Notes: a model not told the origin generated them from the letters alone. DNA of 64,000 nucleotides from an uncultured Fretibacterium sp. (GCA_946183145.1 CAMGZM010000003.1:140320-204319), one strand, 5' to 3'. Shown: positions 1 to 8,790, counted from the stretch's first letter. Program-made: numbers and translations.

Positions 1-1
1 G

Positions 2-61
2 ATACGAAACATTGAGGCAGTATTTGCCGGAAAAGAACCTCCGCAGATGGTGAGAGTTTAA
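2..61 (+). CDS. C-terminal end of an upstream gene (partial)
   Basis: An open frame enters from the left edge and ends in TAA, whose last base is the A of the next gene's ATG. Only 19 residues are visible, ending in ...EPPQMVRV. The tail is reminiscent of the C-terminus of D-2-hydroxyacid dehydrogenases (…NIxAxxxGxxP…), but 19 residues are too few to assign it. The 1-nt stop/start overlap says that it is co-transcribed with the genes that follow. Confidence 0.5.
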   Translation: MRNIEAVFAGKEPPQMVRV

Positions 62-897
62 TGAACGCTGAGGAACTGAGGAAATTATTGCTTCCCCGCC
101 CTGAGGACATGCACAAGGGATTCCGGGGAAGATTGCTTATTGCGGGAGGCTCGGTGCGTTATCCGGGTGCTCCTGCTTTGAGCGCGCTGGGTGCATTGAG
201 GAGCGGCGCGGGAGTCGTAACGCTGTTGTCATTGCAGAGTGTTTGCGCTGTGTGTGCTTCACGTCTGCCGGAAGTGATTTACTGCTTTGATGATGACGCA
301 TTCCGCTGGAAGGACGTAGCATTAGCACAGAAAAATATTGACGCTCTTGTGATTGGGCCGGGACTCGACCGGAGTGTTGCGGCTGAGATTTTCACGTCCC
401 GGATGTGGCGCGAATGGCCTGCGAAAATTCTTGTTGACGGGGACGGACTCAACGCTCTTGCATCGTCAAAAGATGACCTGAAGCCCCGAAAAGATTCCGT
501 AATGACTCCTCACGAGGGGGAAGCAGGTCGGCTCTTAGGGATTACTCCGGCGCAAGTCAAAGCAGACAGACCCGGCGCAGTCCGTGAATTGTCTGAAAGA
601 TGGGGCTGTGTCGTCCTCAAAGGCCATCACACGCTTGTAGCCTGCGGGGAAAAATTCGCTGAGATTCCTTACGGAGGGCCGGAGCTTTCTGTTCCTGGTT
701 CGGGCGATGTGTTATCCGGCTGTATTGGCGCGTTTCTTGCGGGAGGGCTTGACGCTTTTGACGCGGCTGTGCTTGGTGCTTCTGTTCACGGCTTGGCGGG
801 CGAATTGCTGTCGCGTGAAGGTGTTGACGGGGTATTAGCATCAGAAATCGCGAACACTTTGCGCAGAGTCATTCACGGATTGAGAGCGGGAAAATGA
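61..897 (+). CDS. nnrD: ADP/ATP-dependent NAD(P)H-hydrate dehydratase
   Basis: This 278-residue protein repairs hydrated NADH and NADPH (NADHX, NADPHX), dehydrating them at the cost of a nucleoside di- or triphosphate. It is the stand-alone C-terminal half of the YjeF/NnrD family and belongs to the ribokinase-like fold. Visible family motifs in order are GRLLIAGGS (about residues 24-32), VIGPGL (about 98-103), the DGDGLNAL motif (about 125-132), TPHEGEAGRLL (about 148-158) and the PGSGDVLSG nucleotide/catalytic loop (about 210-218) with its aspartate. The epimerase half (NnrE) is absent from this chain. Its ATG overlaps the upstream stop by one base and its stop overlaps the next start (ATGA), so it sits inside a tight operon. 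Confidence 0.9.
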   Translation: MNAEELRKLLLPRPEDMHKGFRGRLLIAGGSVRYPGAPALSALGALRSGAGVVTLLSLQSVCAVCASRLPEVIYCFDDDAFRWKDVALAQKNIDALVIGPGLDRSVAAEIFTSRMWREWPAKILVDGDGLNALASSKDDLKPRKDSVMTPHEGEAGRLLGITPAQVKADRPGAVRELSERWGCVVLKGHHTLVACGEKFAEIPYGGPELSVPGSGDVLSGCIGAFLAGGLDAFDAAVLGASVHGLAGELLSREGVDGVLASEIANTLRRVIHGLRAGK

Positions 898-1154
898 CGT
901 ACAAACGAAAGCGCGTTGACTGGGACGCAGAGATCCGCAAGACTGAGAATATCCGCCGAAAAGGTTTATTGATGAGCGTGCTAAGTTTCGGAATGGCTGT
1001 AGCGTTCATATTCGGTGTAACTCGTTCAACGGGCGCGGATGTCGAAATTCCCAAGACCGTACTATTTGCCGTGATATTCTGCGTGTCGTGCGTAATTCTC
1101 CGCGTAATCATGAAGCACCGTGCCGAAAAACGTAACCGCAAAAATGAAAACTGA
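894..1154 (+). CDS. small two-helix membrane protein, unknown function
   Basis: An 86-residue protein with a very basic N-terminus (KRKR...), two hydrophobic segments (about residues 26-43 and 56-72) and a basic C-terminal tail (KHRAEKRNRK). The topology would place both ends in the cytoplasm. It starts on the ATG that overlaps the nnrD stop codon and overlaps the tsaE start by 11 bases, so it is translationally coupled on both sides. No family is recognised; its real-gene status rests on the tight overlaps and the clean membrane topology. Confidence 0.65.
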   Translation: MTYKRKRVDWDAEIRKTENIRRKGLLMSVLSFGMAVAFIFGVTRSTGADVEIPKTVLFAVIFCVSCVILRVIMKHRAEKRNRKNEN

Positions 1155-1578
1155 GTCAGAAATTTTCACCTCACACTCAGAGGAAGACACAAAAAATTTC
1201 GGCCATGAATTTGCCGGGACTCTCACGGGCGGGAATGTCATTCTCCTTTTCGGGGATTTGGGCGCGGGAAAAACTGTTTTTGTGCGTGGAGTCTGCGAGG
1301 CTCTCGGAATTTCGGGAGTGAGGAGTCCTTCTTTCACGCTGATTAACGAGTACGAGTCGCCCAACGGATTACTCATCATTCACGCGGATTTGTACAGGCT
1401 TGACCCTGACGGAGTGAGCGCGACGGGACTCGATGAATACGCCGGAGATGATGACGCTGTTTTGTTTGTCGAATGGCCTGACAGATGGACGAATCCCCCG
1501 GAAAATTCCGTGAGAATATATTTTGACTCTTCAAGCGAAAACGAACGCACAATCCGAATCGAAAGGGGTATTTCCTGA
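1144..1578 (+). CDS. tsaE: tRNA t6A biosynthesis ATPase TsaE
   Basis: TsaE is the P-loop ATPase of the TsaB-TsaD-TsaE complex that makes N6-threonylcarbamoyladenosine at tRNA position 37. The protein shows the Walker A motif GDLGAGKT, the family motif SPSFTLINEY, HADLYRLD and FVEWPDR, at the usual spacing and a normal length of 144 residues. An earlier in-frame ATG at 1120 would add eight residues, but homologues begin close to the KTESEIFTSHSEEDT segment, so 1144 is preferred. It overlaps the upstream gene by 11 bases and the tsaB start by one base (TGATG). TsaB follows directly; TsaC and TsaD are not in the window. Confidence 0.92.
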   Translation: MKTESEIFTSHSEEDTKNFGHEFAGTLTGGNVILLFGDLGAGKTVFVRGVCEALGISGVRSPSFTLINEYESPNGLLIIHADLYRLDPDGVSATGLDEYAGDDDAVLFVEWPDRWTNPPENSVRIYFDSSSENERTIRIERGIS

Positions 1579-2198
1579 TGAATATTCTTGCGGTTGACTG
1601 CTGCCTGAAACTTACGGGCGCTGCTGTGATGACTGGCGGAAAAATTTGCGGCTGTGTTCAGGAAGATTTTGGACGCAAACAGACTTCAGAGCTTCCGAAA
1701 ATCTGCGAACGTCTCATGAATGACGCGGGACTCACATGGCCGGGCCTCGACTATATTGCGCTCACGAACGGGCCGGGATATTTCACGGGGATTCGAGTCG
1801 GCGCGGCTTATGCGGGCGGGATTGCTTATGCTTCAGGCGCAAAGATTATCCCAGTCTCAACGCTTGAATTACTCCCCTACACTTTCAGGAAGTCTCAAAC
1901 GTCAGCAAAAATCTTGACGGTGATTTACGCAGGACACGGATTCGTTTACGCCTCGTGCGAGGGATTCTTGAATGCCGGAGAATATTCTCATGAGTCGATT
2001 CGTTCGTGGCTGTGTGAGAATCCTGACGCTGTAACAATCTCAGATGACCCCGAACGCACAGCCCTTGACGCTGAAATTTTGCGTGTGAAACCTGACGTAA
2101 TATCTTTGTGCGAAATTGCCCGTGATAATATGAGCATGGCTGTTAATCCTGAAAGTCTCAAAATTTGTTACTACCGCGCCCCCCAAGGCGTAAATTAA
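1578..2198 (+). CDS. tsaB: tRNA t6A biosynthesis protein TsaB
   Basis: TsaB is the inactive ASKHA-fold partner that scaffolds TsaD in threonylcarbamoyl-adenosine synthesis. The N-terminal ILAVDCCLKLTGAAV strand replaces the common LAIDTS, and the hallmark TNGPGYFTGIRVG motif followed by a glycine/alanine-rich helix lies at about residues 61-85. At 206 residues it is a little shorter than the typical 220-230, the C-terminal half being the variable part. The start codon overlaps the tsaE stop, consistent with production of the two partners in a fixed ratio. Confidence 0.9.
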   Translation: MNILAVDCCLKLTGAAVMTGGKICGCVQEDFGRKQTSELPKICERLMNDAGLTWPGLDYIALTNGPGYFTGIRVGAAYAGGIAYASGAKIIPVSTLELLPYTFRKSQTSAKILTVIYAGHGFVYASCEGFLNAGEYSHESIRSWLCENPDAVTISDDPERTALDAEILRVKPDVISLCEIARDNMSMAVNPESLKICYYRAPQGVN

Positions 2199-2214
2199 CA
2201 GGAAGGTGATAAAA

Positions 2215-2745
2215 GTGCATAACGTTGCGTTAATCGTTGATGCTATATTAGGTATCATTCTCATATTTTTTCTGTATCGCGGACTCGTGAATGGATTTTC
2301 AGGTGAGGTGATTGGCCTCGTTGGGTTCTTTGTGAGTACGTTTTGTGCGTGGAAATTCTGCGACCCCGCTGTCGAAATCGCAATGCGTTACATCAATGAC
2401 ACTTCTTTTGACCGTAATATATTGTCGCTAATGTGTTCTCTGGGAATTTTCTTCACTGTTCAAATCATTTTCGCGGTTATCGGCCTCATTCTGTCGTATG
2501 TCGTGAAGGTTACTCAGCTTTCTGTTACGGATCACGTTTTCGGAATGGTTGTAGGCTTCCTCAAGGCCGGTTTTATCACCCTGATTGTTTACGCGCTCTT
2601 GTCGTCATTCCCGAAATTGATTCCGACTGAATGGATGTCTGAAAGCTGGTTCATGAAGGGAGCTTCTTACGTTTGGCCGCCGCTCCGGGACATCTTGCAG
2701 GAACACGGCATAATAGACTTCAGGTCATTAACGGGCGCGGTGTAG
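2215..2745 (+). CDS. CvpA-family integral membrane protein
   Basis: A protein of about 176 residues with four hydrophobic helices and the CvpA/colicin V production family pattern: the N-terminal LIVDAILGIILIFFLYRGLVNG segment region, then G(E/F)xxGLVGFF, and a third helix ending in VGFLKAGF. Members are membrane proteins of poorly defined function, often next to mutS2 as here. Two GTG codons are possible; GTG at 2215 is chosen because AGGAAGG at about 2200-2206 is correctly spaced for it, whereas the GTG at 2206 lies within that sequence. The stop abuts the mutS2 ATG with no gap. Confidence 0.85.
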   Translation: MHNVALIVDAILGIILIFFLYRGLVNGFSGEVIGLVGFFVSTFCAWKFCDPAVEIAMRYINDTSFDRNILSLMCSLGIFFTVQIIFAVIGLILSYVVKVTQLSVTDHVFGMVVGFLKAGFITLIVYALLSSFPKLIPTEWMSESWFMKGASYVWPPLRDILQEHGIIDFRSLTGAV

Positions 2746-5100
2746 ATGAGAATATCAGAAAGCACAGCAGAAATCTTAGAGCTTGGGAAAAATTTGCTCC
2801 CCTTCCGTGAAAGACTGCGAGGCGGATTAGGGGAGTTAATTTTGTCATCGCTGAAGCCTGCGGAAGATTTTGACTCATTGCGCGAACGCTCGAAATTATT
2901 GCGTGAATGGCTTGACATGGCCGACCATAACGGGGAATTTACGTTCAATGCGACTCTTGACGCTGTATCGCCGATGTTTCCGAACGCAAAGAGAAGCGGA
3001 ATCTTGTCGGGTGAAGAATTGCTGAAAGTCAGAGCTGTACTCAACTGCGCGAAAAGAATCCGTGAAGGGCTTGCTGATGTCGCGAAAAATTACGGTTCTG
3101 TTGAGGCATTAAGACGGAGCATAGGAGATTTCACGCCGGAAATTGACTCGCTGAATGTCGTTGAGGACTCCGGGAGACTATCTGACAATTCATCGCACAA
3201 GTTATCAGTGATACGTGAGGAACTAGAGAATCTCAAGCGCAACGGACGACGAATAGCACAAAAACTTTTCGAGGACTCCGACATCACGAACATTTTGCAG
3301 GAACGCTCGCTTTCATGGCGCGACGGAAGATTTTTGCTGTTAGTGAGACAAGAATACATCAACCGTTTTCCCGGACTCGCCGTTGAACGTTCAGCGTCAG
3401 GAAATTCCGTATACATGGAGCCGAAATCATTATCCCGCGTCAACAATGATCTCATCATCAAGACCAAAGACGAACAGGACGAGGAGCGGCTAATACTTCT
3501 CGAACTCACAAGAAAAATTTTGTCCCGCGAAAATGCAATCATCAACGCCGAAAAAGTTATAGGAACGTTAGACCTTCTTTGTGTGTGCGATGATTTAATC
3601 CGTAATAAGCATTGGGTAATCCCTGAGCTGTCAGCAAAAAAAATGTTCAGGCTTGTTGACGCAAGACACCCTATGTTGAAGGAAAAGGCAGTCCCCGTTT
3701 CAGTCTCATGCGGTGAAAACTTTTCGACACTCGTAATAACAGGCTCAAACACTGGCGGAAAAACCGTAACGCTAAAGACAGCGGGAGTCATGACGGCTAT
3801 TGCGTGGCTTGGTCTTCCATTGCCAGCGAGGGACGGTACATTAATCGGGACATTTGACGCGATATATGAAGACATAGGCGACGAACAGAGCATAGAGCAA
3901 AATTTATCGACATTCAGCGCGCACTTGCAGAAAATCATTCACATTCTCAACGCTTCAACATCATCATCACTCGTGCTTCTTGACGAACTCGGAGCGGGAA
4001 CAGATCCTCACGAGGGAGCGGCGTTAGGGGTAGCGATTCTTGAGACGTTAAAGCAAAAAGGCTGTATCACACTAGCAACGACTCATCACAACCCTATAAA
4101 GCAGTACGCATTGACGACAGAAGGAGTCGAGACTGCAAGCATGGAGTTCGACATACAGAAGTTACAGCCGACATACAGACTCTTAATGGGAATCCCCGGA
4201 CGAAGCAGCGCACTATTAATCGCACGCCGTTACGGAATGCCGGAGGAAGTTTTGAGACTTGCGCAGGGTGAACTTGACTCGCGTGAAGTTACAGCAGAGG
4301 ACATAATGAGCGAGCTTAACGAACGAAAAGCCGCCCTCGACACAGCAGAAAGACAAGTGCATACGGCCATGAAAGAAGCAGAAGACCTCAAGCGTGCGTA
4401 TCAGTCAAGAGTGAAGGAAATCGACACACAGCGCGACAAAATTATGCAGGCCGCCGACCGAAAAGCAGAGAAATTCATCTCACAGGCTGAGGAAACGTCA
4501 AAAGAAATCATACGCAGTGTAGAAGAGTCAGCGAGGGACATTGCGAGAAAAGGTTACAACGTGAAGAGAAGAGAGCTTAAAACGTTAAGAGGAGTTATCG
4601 ACAAACGGCAGCAGAAACGAACGGAGCGCGAGATTCAGAACAGCCCGAAACCTTTTGAGCCTGCACCGGGAGTTACAGCGATGGTAGCGGGAAGCGGTAT
4701 TGTCGGAATCATCAACGAGATTCGCAACGGACGCGCATACATGACAGCCGGGCCGATGAGCGTTGACGTACCATTGAGCCAGCTTATTGCGACGGACAAG
4801 AAAGCACAGGTTGCGACTCCTCCTGCTGACACAACGAGGCTTCCGAGAGCTGAGACAGTGCCGTCCTCAATCATGGTTCGGGGAATGCTCGTAGCTGAGG
4901 CGATGCCGTTGGTCGCGAATTACCTCGATAAGGCGTACAGGTCAAATCATTCTGTCGTAACGATAATTCACGGACGGGGTGAAGGAATTTTGCGGAGGGA
5001 AGTACACGCGCTTTTGTCGCGATTGAAATACGTGAAAAGCTACCGTTTAGGCGTTGAAGGTGAAGGCGGTTACGGTGTAACGATTGTAGAGTTCAAGTAG
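2746..5100 (+). CDS. mutS2: endonuclease MutS2
   Basis: A 784-residue MutS2, normal in length. MutS2 does not do mismatch repair; known roles are suppression of homologous recombination through branched-DNA cleavage and, in Bacillus, splitting of collided ribosomes. Domain order: MutS core/lever region (1-300), ABC-type ATPase with Walker A TGSNTGGKT (about 332-340) and Walker B LVLLDELGAGTDP (about 405-417), THHNPIKQYA switch region, a long charged coiled coil (about 520-640), a KOW-like segment around GSGIVGIINEI, and a C-terminal Smr nuclease domain (about 705-784) with IIHGRGEGILRREV. Last gene of the operon; a strong terminator follows at once. Confidence 0.95.
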   Translation: MRISESTAEILELGKNLLPFRERLRGGLGELILSSLKPAEDFDSLRERSKLLREWLDMADHNGEFTFNATLDAVSPMFPNAKRSGILSGEELLKVRAVLNCAKRIREGLADVAKNYGSVEALRRSIGDFTPEIDSLNVVEDSGRLSDNSSHKLSVIREELENLKRNGRRIAQKLFEDSDITNILQERSLSWRDGRFLLLVRQEYINRFPGLAVERSASGNSVYMEPKSLSRVNNDLIIKTKDEQDEERLILLELTRKILSRENAIINAEKVIGTLDLLCVCDDLIRNKHWVIPELSAKKMFRLVDARHPMLKEKAVPVSVSCGENFSTLVITGSNTGGKTVTLKTAGVMTAIAWLGLPLPARDGTLIGTFDAIYEDIGDEQSIEQNLSTFSAHLQKIIHILNASTSSSLVLLDELGAGTDPHEGAALGVAILETLKQKGCITLATTHHNPIKQYALTTEGVETASMEFDIQKLQPTYRLLMGIPGRSSALLIARRYGMPEEVLRLAQGELDSREVTAEDIMSELNERKAALDTAERQVHTAMKEAEDLKRAYQSRVKEIDTQRDKIMQAADRKAEKFISQAEETSKEIIRSVEESARDIARKGYNVKRRELKTLRGVIDKRQQKRTEREIQNSPKPFEPAPGVTAMVAGSGIVGIINEIRNGRAYMTAGPMSVDVPLSQLIATDKKAQVATPPADTTRLPRAETVPSSIMVRGMLVAEAMPLVANYLDKAYRSNHSVVTIIHGRGEGILRREVHALLSRLKYVKSYRLGVEGEGGYGVTIVEFK

Positions 5101-5104
5101 TGAG

Positions 5105-5134
5105 TTCCCTCTGTGAAAAGCGGAGGGAATTTTT
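5105..5134 (+). terminator. Rho-independent terminator of the nnrD-mutS2 operon
   Basis: TTCCCTC (5105-5111) pairs with GAGGGAA (5123-5129) and is followed by a run of five T. It lies four bases after the mutS2 stop. Confidence 0.85.
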
Positions 5135-5143
5135 GTGCGCGGG

Positions 5144-5180
5144 GAAAAAAGAAGAGTCCCCGTTATAGGCGTGGGGACTC
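5144..5180 (-). terminator. Rho-independent terminator of the prepilin gene
   Basis: GAGTCCCC and GGGGACTC (5154-5161 and 5173-5180) form an eight-pair stem. Read on the minus strand it is followed by a T-rich tract (complement of 5144-5153). It lies about 50 bases downstream of the prepilin stop. Confidence 0.85.
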
Positions 5181-5229
5181 AATTTGTATTGTGTTGTTTG
5201 GTTATAGGTTGTCGTTTGTTCGTGTGTGG

Positions 5230-5754
5230 TTAGCGTACCTGATAGAATACTGTCTTATTATCTGCACCAGAAGTATACTCTGTATCACTGGTAGCATCCG
5301 TTTTGAAGTTTTCCTGAACTGCTTTGTTGGCGAGTATCTTTGCCACGCCACTCTCGCCGTCATCAAGAGCGTAGCTTAACCACCAATGTACTGACGTTTC
5401 GGAACCTGCTGTTGCTGAGGCTCCTACAACTGTAACGAGGAATTTGCCGGGTGTCTGACTCGCAGCTTCATGAACAATCTTGCTGGAGTCCTTCTTTACA
5501 TAAGCCTCAAGTGCTTTAACAATTTTTTCAGCCGTAATCTTAGTACCATCGTCAGCGTCAATCGCGCTCCTGTTGTCTGAATAGTACATATCCATTGCCG
5601 CGCTGATTATGTGAAAGTCCTCGACAATTTTCGTTGCAGTCGCGATGTTGTTTGCCTCTTTGCCGCCAATCAAGCCCATTGCGCCGAGTACACCGATGAT
5701 TCCTATTACTACTAACAATTCTACGAGCGTGAATCCTTTGCGTGTTCTCTTCAT
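5230..5754 (-). CDS. type IV pilin-like prepilin
   Basis: A 174-residue protein beginning with a class III prepilin leader: MKRTRKG|FTLVELLVVIG, cleaved by prepilin peptidase after the glycine, with the conserved Glu5 of the mature protein present. A single hydrophobic N-terminal helix is followed by an amphipathic stretch (NIATATKIVEDFHIISAAMDMYYSDNRS) and a soluble domain of about 110 residues. Start supported by AGGAGG upstream (complement near 5762-5767). It stands alone with its own terminator; no pilus assembly genes (pilB, pilC, pilQ) are in the window. The motif before the DNR (A-x-x-x-Y-Y-S-D-N) recurs in the two prepilins at 54.3-55.5 kb. Pilus subunit versus pseudopilin cannot be decided. 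Confidence 0.85.
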   Translation of the reverse strand: MKRTRKGFTLVELLVVIGIIGVLGAMGLIGGKEANNIATATKIVEDFHIISAAMDMYYSDNRSAIDADDGTKITAEKIVKALEAYVKKDSSKIVHEAASQTPGKFLVTVVGASATAGSETSVHWWLSYALDDGESGVAKILANKAVQENFKTDATSDTEYTSGADNKTVFYQVR

Positions 5755-6068
5755 GATTTTTTCCTCCTGTGATTTTTCCTTCTTTCATCCGTTGCCTATT
5801 TACAGATGAATCCTCTTGCAGACTGGTTACTGCAAACCCCTTAACGCTTGTTGCTTCTTGTTACTTGTTACTTTGTGAAACGGGAAAAAATTTTTTGCAC
5901 ACAACTAATTCACATAATCCCTTGTCTTTGTGATATAATTATCAAGAGACAAAGAATATGCTCCGCACTAATTGTGTGCGCTTTTATTAGACAAGAAAAT
6001 TATAGCATAAACTTTGTCTTTTTTGTTATGTCTTCATAAAATTTCCCGCATCATTTGATTCACAGCGC
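5755..6068. promoter_or_regulatory. AT-rich intergenic region with nested inverted repeats
   Basis: No gene is seen in these 314 bases. They hold the prepilin leader and its SD (AGGAGG complement), and a nested dyad: GCACACAA (5897-5904) opposes TTGTGTGC (5972-5979), and inside it TTGTCT (5922-5927) opposes AGACAA (5947-5952), centred on a TATAAT-containing AT-rich core. A further TATAAT on the minus strand lies near 6005-6010. Promoter positions cannot be fixed by eye. Confidence 0.4.
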
Positions 6069-6104
6069 AAAAAAACAGAGGAACGACTCCAAATCGCTCC
6101 CCTG
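6069..6104 (-). terminator. Rho-independent terminator of the sugar/polyol transport operon
   Basis: On the minus strand an 11-pair stem (CAGGGGAGCGA with TCGTTCCTCTG, two G-T pairs; 6094-6104 and 6076-6086) with a seven-base loop is followed by seven T (6069-6075). It lies about 30 bases after the dehydrogenase stop. Confidence 0.85.
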
Positions 6105-6135
6105 CTCTTGTTCGATTGTGATTGTGGTTTTCTCT

Positions 6136-7188
6136 CTACGCTTCTTCGGGTTCGTCCGGGTCAACGTCAACGATAACTTTCATTGTTGACTCGCGGTTGT
6201 TGTCGATGAACTCATACGCTTTAGGCCAGTCCTTGAACGCAAAATGCGCGGTGCGTAACGGCTTGAGATGTACTTTTCCTTCCTGAACGAATCGAATCCC
6301 GTCAAGGAAATCTTCATGTCTGTACATCATTGACGTGTTGAGGTCTAACTCCGAGTCATTCAGCTTTGCGAGGTCAATATTTGCCTTCTTCCCGAAAACT
6401 GCCACAAGTATTATCGTGCTTCCCTTGCGCGCGTTCTGAATCGCCTGATCCATCGTTATATCGCTCCCGGCGCATTCATACGCGACATCGTACTTGTCCG
6501 GCCCGAATGTGTCGAGTACTGCCTGCTTGTAGTCGTGCGTTTTCGTGTTGACGACAACATCAGCTCCGAGTTTTTTCGCGAGTTCGAGTCTTCCGTCTGA
6601 GATGTCCGTTGCCATTACTTTGGCCGCTCCGAGTGCCTTCAATGACTGAATGAGAAGAATCCCAATCGGCCCGCAACCTAACACAACAGCCGTGCAGCCC
6701 TTAACGCCGGGGAATTGTTTTGCCGCGTGAATCGTAACCGCGAGAGGCTCAAGCATAGCACCGTCAGAGTAACTCAGCTCATCGGGAATCGGCGTAACGT
6801 TCCTCTCGTCAGCAACAAAATATTCACTCCCTGTTCCTGTCGTCTGGAAGCCGTAAACTTTCAGGCTCTCACAGAGATTGTATTTCCCGTGAAGGCAGGG
6901 GTAGCACCTTCCGCAGACAACTTGAGGCTCAAGCGTAACTCTGTCGCCGGGCTTGAATTTTTTGACGAACTCGCCGACTTTTACGACCTGCGCGGAGACT
7001 TCATGACCCTGCGTTATCGGGTATGACGTGTAGGGGTGAGTCCCGTGATAAACGTGAATGTCGCTTCCGCAGATTCCTATCTTCTTGATTTTGACGAGAA
7101 CCTGATCCGGGCCGGGTTCGGGAATTTCGATGTCCTTGTAGATTATGTGCTTGGGTTCCTGCATTACTTCCTGTACCATTGTTGCCAT
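6136..7188 (-). CDS. zinc-dependent medium-chain alcohol (polyol) dehydrogenase
   Basis: A 350-residue MDR-family dehydrogenase of the sorbitol/L-iditol/threonine dehydrogenase group. Catalytic zinc ligands are visible in GICGSDIHVYHG (Cys) and GHEVSAQVV (His-Glu); the structural zinc loop is CGRCYPCLHGKYNLC (four cysteines, about residues 92-106); the NAD-binding motif is VLGCGPIGILL (about 169-179) followed by ATDIS, the Asp pointing to NAD rather than NADP. It would oxidise a polyol to a ketose in the cytoplasm. It is the last gene of the transport operon, its ATG overlapping the preceding stop by one base (TAATG), with AGGAAGG as SD. The exact polyol cannot be read from sequence. Confidence 0.85.
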   Translation of the reverse strand: MATMVQEVMQEPKHIIYKDIEIPEPGPDQVLVKIKKIGICGSDIHVYHGTHPYTSYPITQGHEVSAQVVKVGEFVKKFKPGDRVTLEPQVVCGRCYPCLHGKYNLCESLKVYGFQTTGTGSEYFVADERNVTPIPDELSYSDGAMLEPLAVTIHAAKQFPGVKGCTAVVLGCGPIGILLIQSLKALGAAKVMATDISDGRLELAKKLGADVVVNTKTHDYKQAVLDTFGPDKYDVAYECAGSDITMDQAIQNARKGSTIILVAVFGKKANIDLAKLNDSELDLNTSMMYRHEDFLDGIRFVQEGKVHLKPLRTAHFAFKDWPKAYEFIDNNRESTMKVIVDVDPDEPEEA

Positions 7189-7769
7189 TATGAATCTTCC
7201 TTCCTCAATCTTTCGTATTCATCCCTGCAAATGTCATCGTAATTCACAATCTCTTCACGGAAAGCATCAACCCATAATTTCATGGCCGTGTCATTTCCGC
7301 TTCTCTTTGCGATTCCTCCCGACATCTGCCAAATATCCGCGCAAGCCTTCATGATTTTCTCCTCATCGCTTGCCTTCCTGAATCCCATAAAGCTGCTTGC
7401 GTAATCTCCGCTCCTGCATGTCGACAAGTAACGCCGCGCCGTGTTCCTGTACTCGTGATACAAGATTGCTCTGTGCGACTCGTCCGTGTCATTCATGCGT
7501 AACTCATTGATGATTGTCGTAACTTCTTTGTCCCTGAAATGCCGGAAGAAGCCCCCGCGCCCGTAAAGAAGCTGAAGGCATATGCAGCGCCATAACCACC
7601 AGTCAATATTTCTGCGTCCCTTGCCTTCATGGTCAGAATAGCGGTCATTGTAGACTTCACGAACGAAATCAACGCCCCCGGATTCAGGAAGCGAGTCGAG
7701 AATCACGAGGCGTTTTTTCGGGTCAATCTCACGGAAATATTCTGTTAAGTCCGCGCTTACTTCGTACAT
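7188..7769 (-). CDS. conserved protein of unknown function (DUF6553-like)
   Basis: A 193-residue soluble, Trp/Arg-rich protein with no signal peptide or membrane helix. The segment EYRNTARRYLSTCRSGDYAS and the later MKACADIWQMSGGIAKRSG resemble, from memory, the uncharacterised DUF6553 family. It is placed between the permease (one base between stop and start) and the polyol dehydrogenase (1-nt overlap), so it belongs to the transport operon and may be an accessory or regulatory component. No catalytic motif is visible and no function is claimed. Confidence 0.7.
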   Translation of the reverse strand: MYEVSADLTEYFREIDPKKRLVILDSLPESGGVDFVREVYNDRYSDHEGKGRRNIDWWLWRCICLQLLYGRGGFFRHFRDKEVTTIINELRMNDTDESHRAILYHEYRNTARRYLSTCRSGDYASSFMGFRKASDEEKIMKACADIWQMSGGIAKRSGNDTAMKLWVDAFREEIVNYDDICRDEYERLRKEDS

Positions 7770-8786
7770 TTATGATGCCTGGCGTTTTTTCGAGAAGCAG
7801 TCAAAGCCGACAGCAATCGCGAGAACTAATCCCTGCACAACCATCTGCGTATACTCGCTTACGTTCATCATGACCATTCCGCTTTTCAGTGAGCCGATAA
7901 TCAGAACGCCCGCGATTACCCCGGACATGTGGCCAATTCCGCCCGCGACTGAAACACCGCCCAGCACAACGCACGTAATGACCTCGAACTCAAAGCCTAC
8001 GAGTGATGAAGCCTGCGCTGATCCCGTGCGTGAAAGAACGATAATTCCCGCAAGCCCCGCAAAGAATCCTGAGAGCGCGTAAATCAAGTACTTCATCTTG
8101 CTGACACGAATCCCGGAAAGCTCTGACGCTTCCTCGTTGCCTCCGATAGCGTAGAAGTAACGACCGAAATATGACTTGTTGAGAATGAAGCTGCCAACCG
8201 CGAAGCATATCACCATGATTATCGCGCAGACAGGAATCAATCCGACACCCATTCGCGGGAAAATGCTCCAGTGATTCAGAGTCCACCGCGCAAAGAATCC
8301 TAACGCAGGATCACCATTGAGTCCGACTTCAGGCGCGTATCTTAGCACGTCAGGAATCGGAAGTCCGCCCGAAAGTATGTACGCTAATCCCCTGAAAATC
8401 GTTTGTGATGCGAACGTCGCAATAATCGCCGGGATTCCGATCGTCGAGACCATAAAGCCGTTAAGCACTCCGATTAATGTAGCCATTGCGATTGATACGA
8501 GGATTGCAAGCCACATGTTCCAGCCCATATTCATCATCAAGTACGCGCAAACGACATTCACAAGAACGACAATTGACGCGATTGACAGATCTATTCCCGC
8601 AATGAGAATAACGAACGTCATACCTATTGACGCGATGCCGTAATACGAAACCTGCCGCGAAATGTTGATGATGTTCGGAAGGCTGAGAAATTTCGGGTTG
8701 AAGTACGCAAAAATTGCTATTTCGATTATGAACACAAGCCATATTGCGTTCTGCTTGAATGCCGCCGCAAATCTGTTCTGCTCCAT
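7770..8786 (-). CDS. ABC transporter permease, ribose/polyol type (RbsC-like)
   Basis: A 338-residue inner-membrane permease of the BPD_transp_2 family with eight to ten hydrophobic helices. The family signature is seen in GMTFVILIAGIDLSIASIVVL (about residues 55-75) and the EAA-like loop GNEEASELSGIRVSKMKYLIYALSG (about 215-240), followed by GGVSVAGGIGHMSG. It forms the channel of an importer with the ATPase at 8791-10347 and the binding protein at 10423-11448. Four bases separate it from the ATPase gene. Confidence 0.92.
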   Translation of the reverse strand: MEQNRFAAAFKQNAIWLVFIIEIAIFAYFNPKFLSLPNIINISRQVSYYGIASIGMTFVILIAGIDLSIASIVVLVNVVCAYLMMNMGWNMWLAILVSIAMATLIGVLNGFMVSTIGIPAIIATFASQTIFRGLAYILSGGLPIPDVLRYAPEVGLNGDPALGFFARWTLNHWSIFPRMGVGLIPVCAIIMVICFAVGSFILNKSYFGRYFYAIGGNEEASELSGIRVSKMKYLIYALSGFFAGLAGIIVLSRTGSAQASSLVGFEFEVITCVVLGGVSVAGGIGHMSGVIAGVLIIGSLKSGMVMMNVSEYTQMVVQGLVLAIAVGFDCFSKKRQAS

Positions 8787-8790
8787 GTTG

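Noticed and set aside
3090..3938. Long open frame (282 codons) on the minus strand inside mutS2
   Set aside because: It is antisense to conserved MutS2 ATPase sequence, is Ser-rich as expected of a shadow frame, and has no SD or homology.
5113..5379. Plus-strand frame after mutS2
   Set aside because: It runs through two terminator hairpins and the antisense of the prepilin gene, with no SD.
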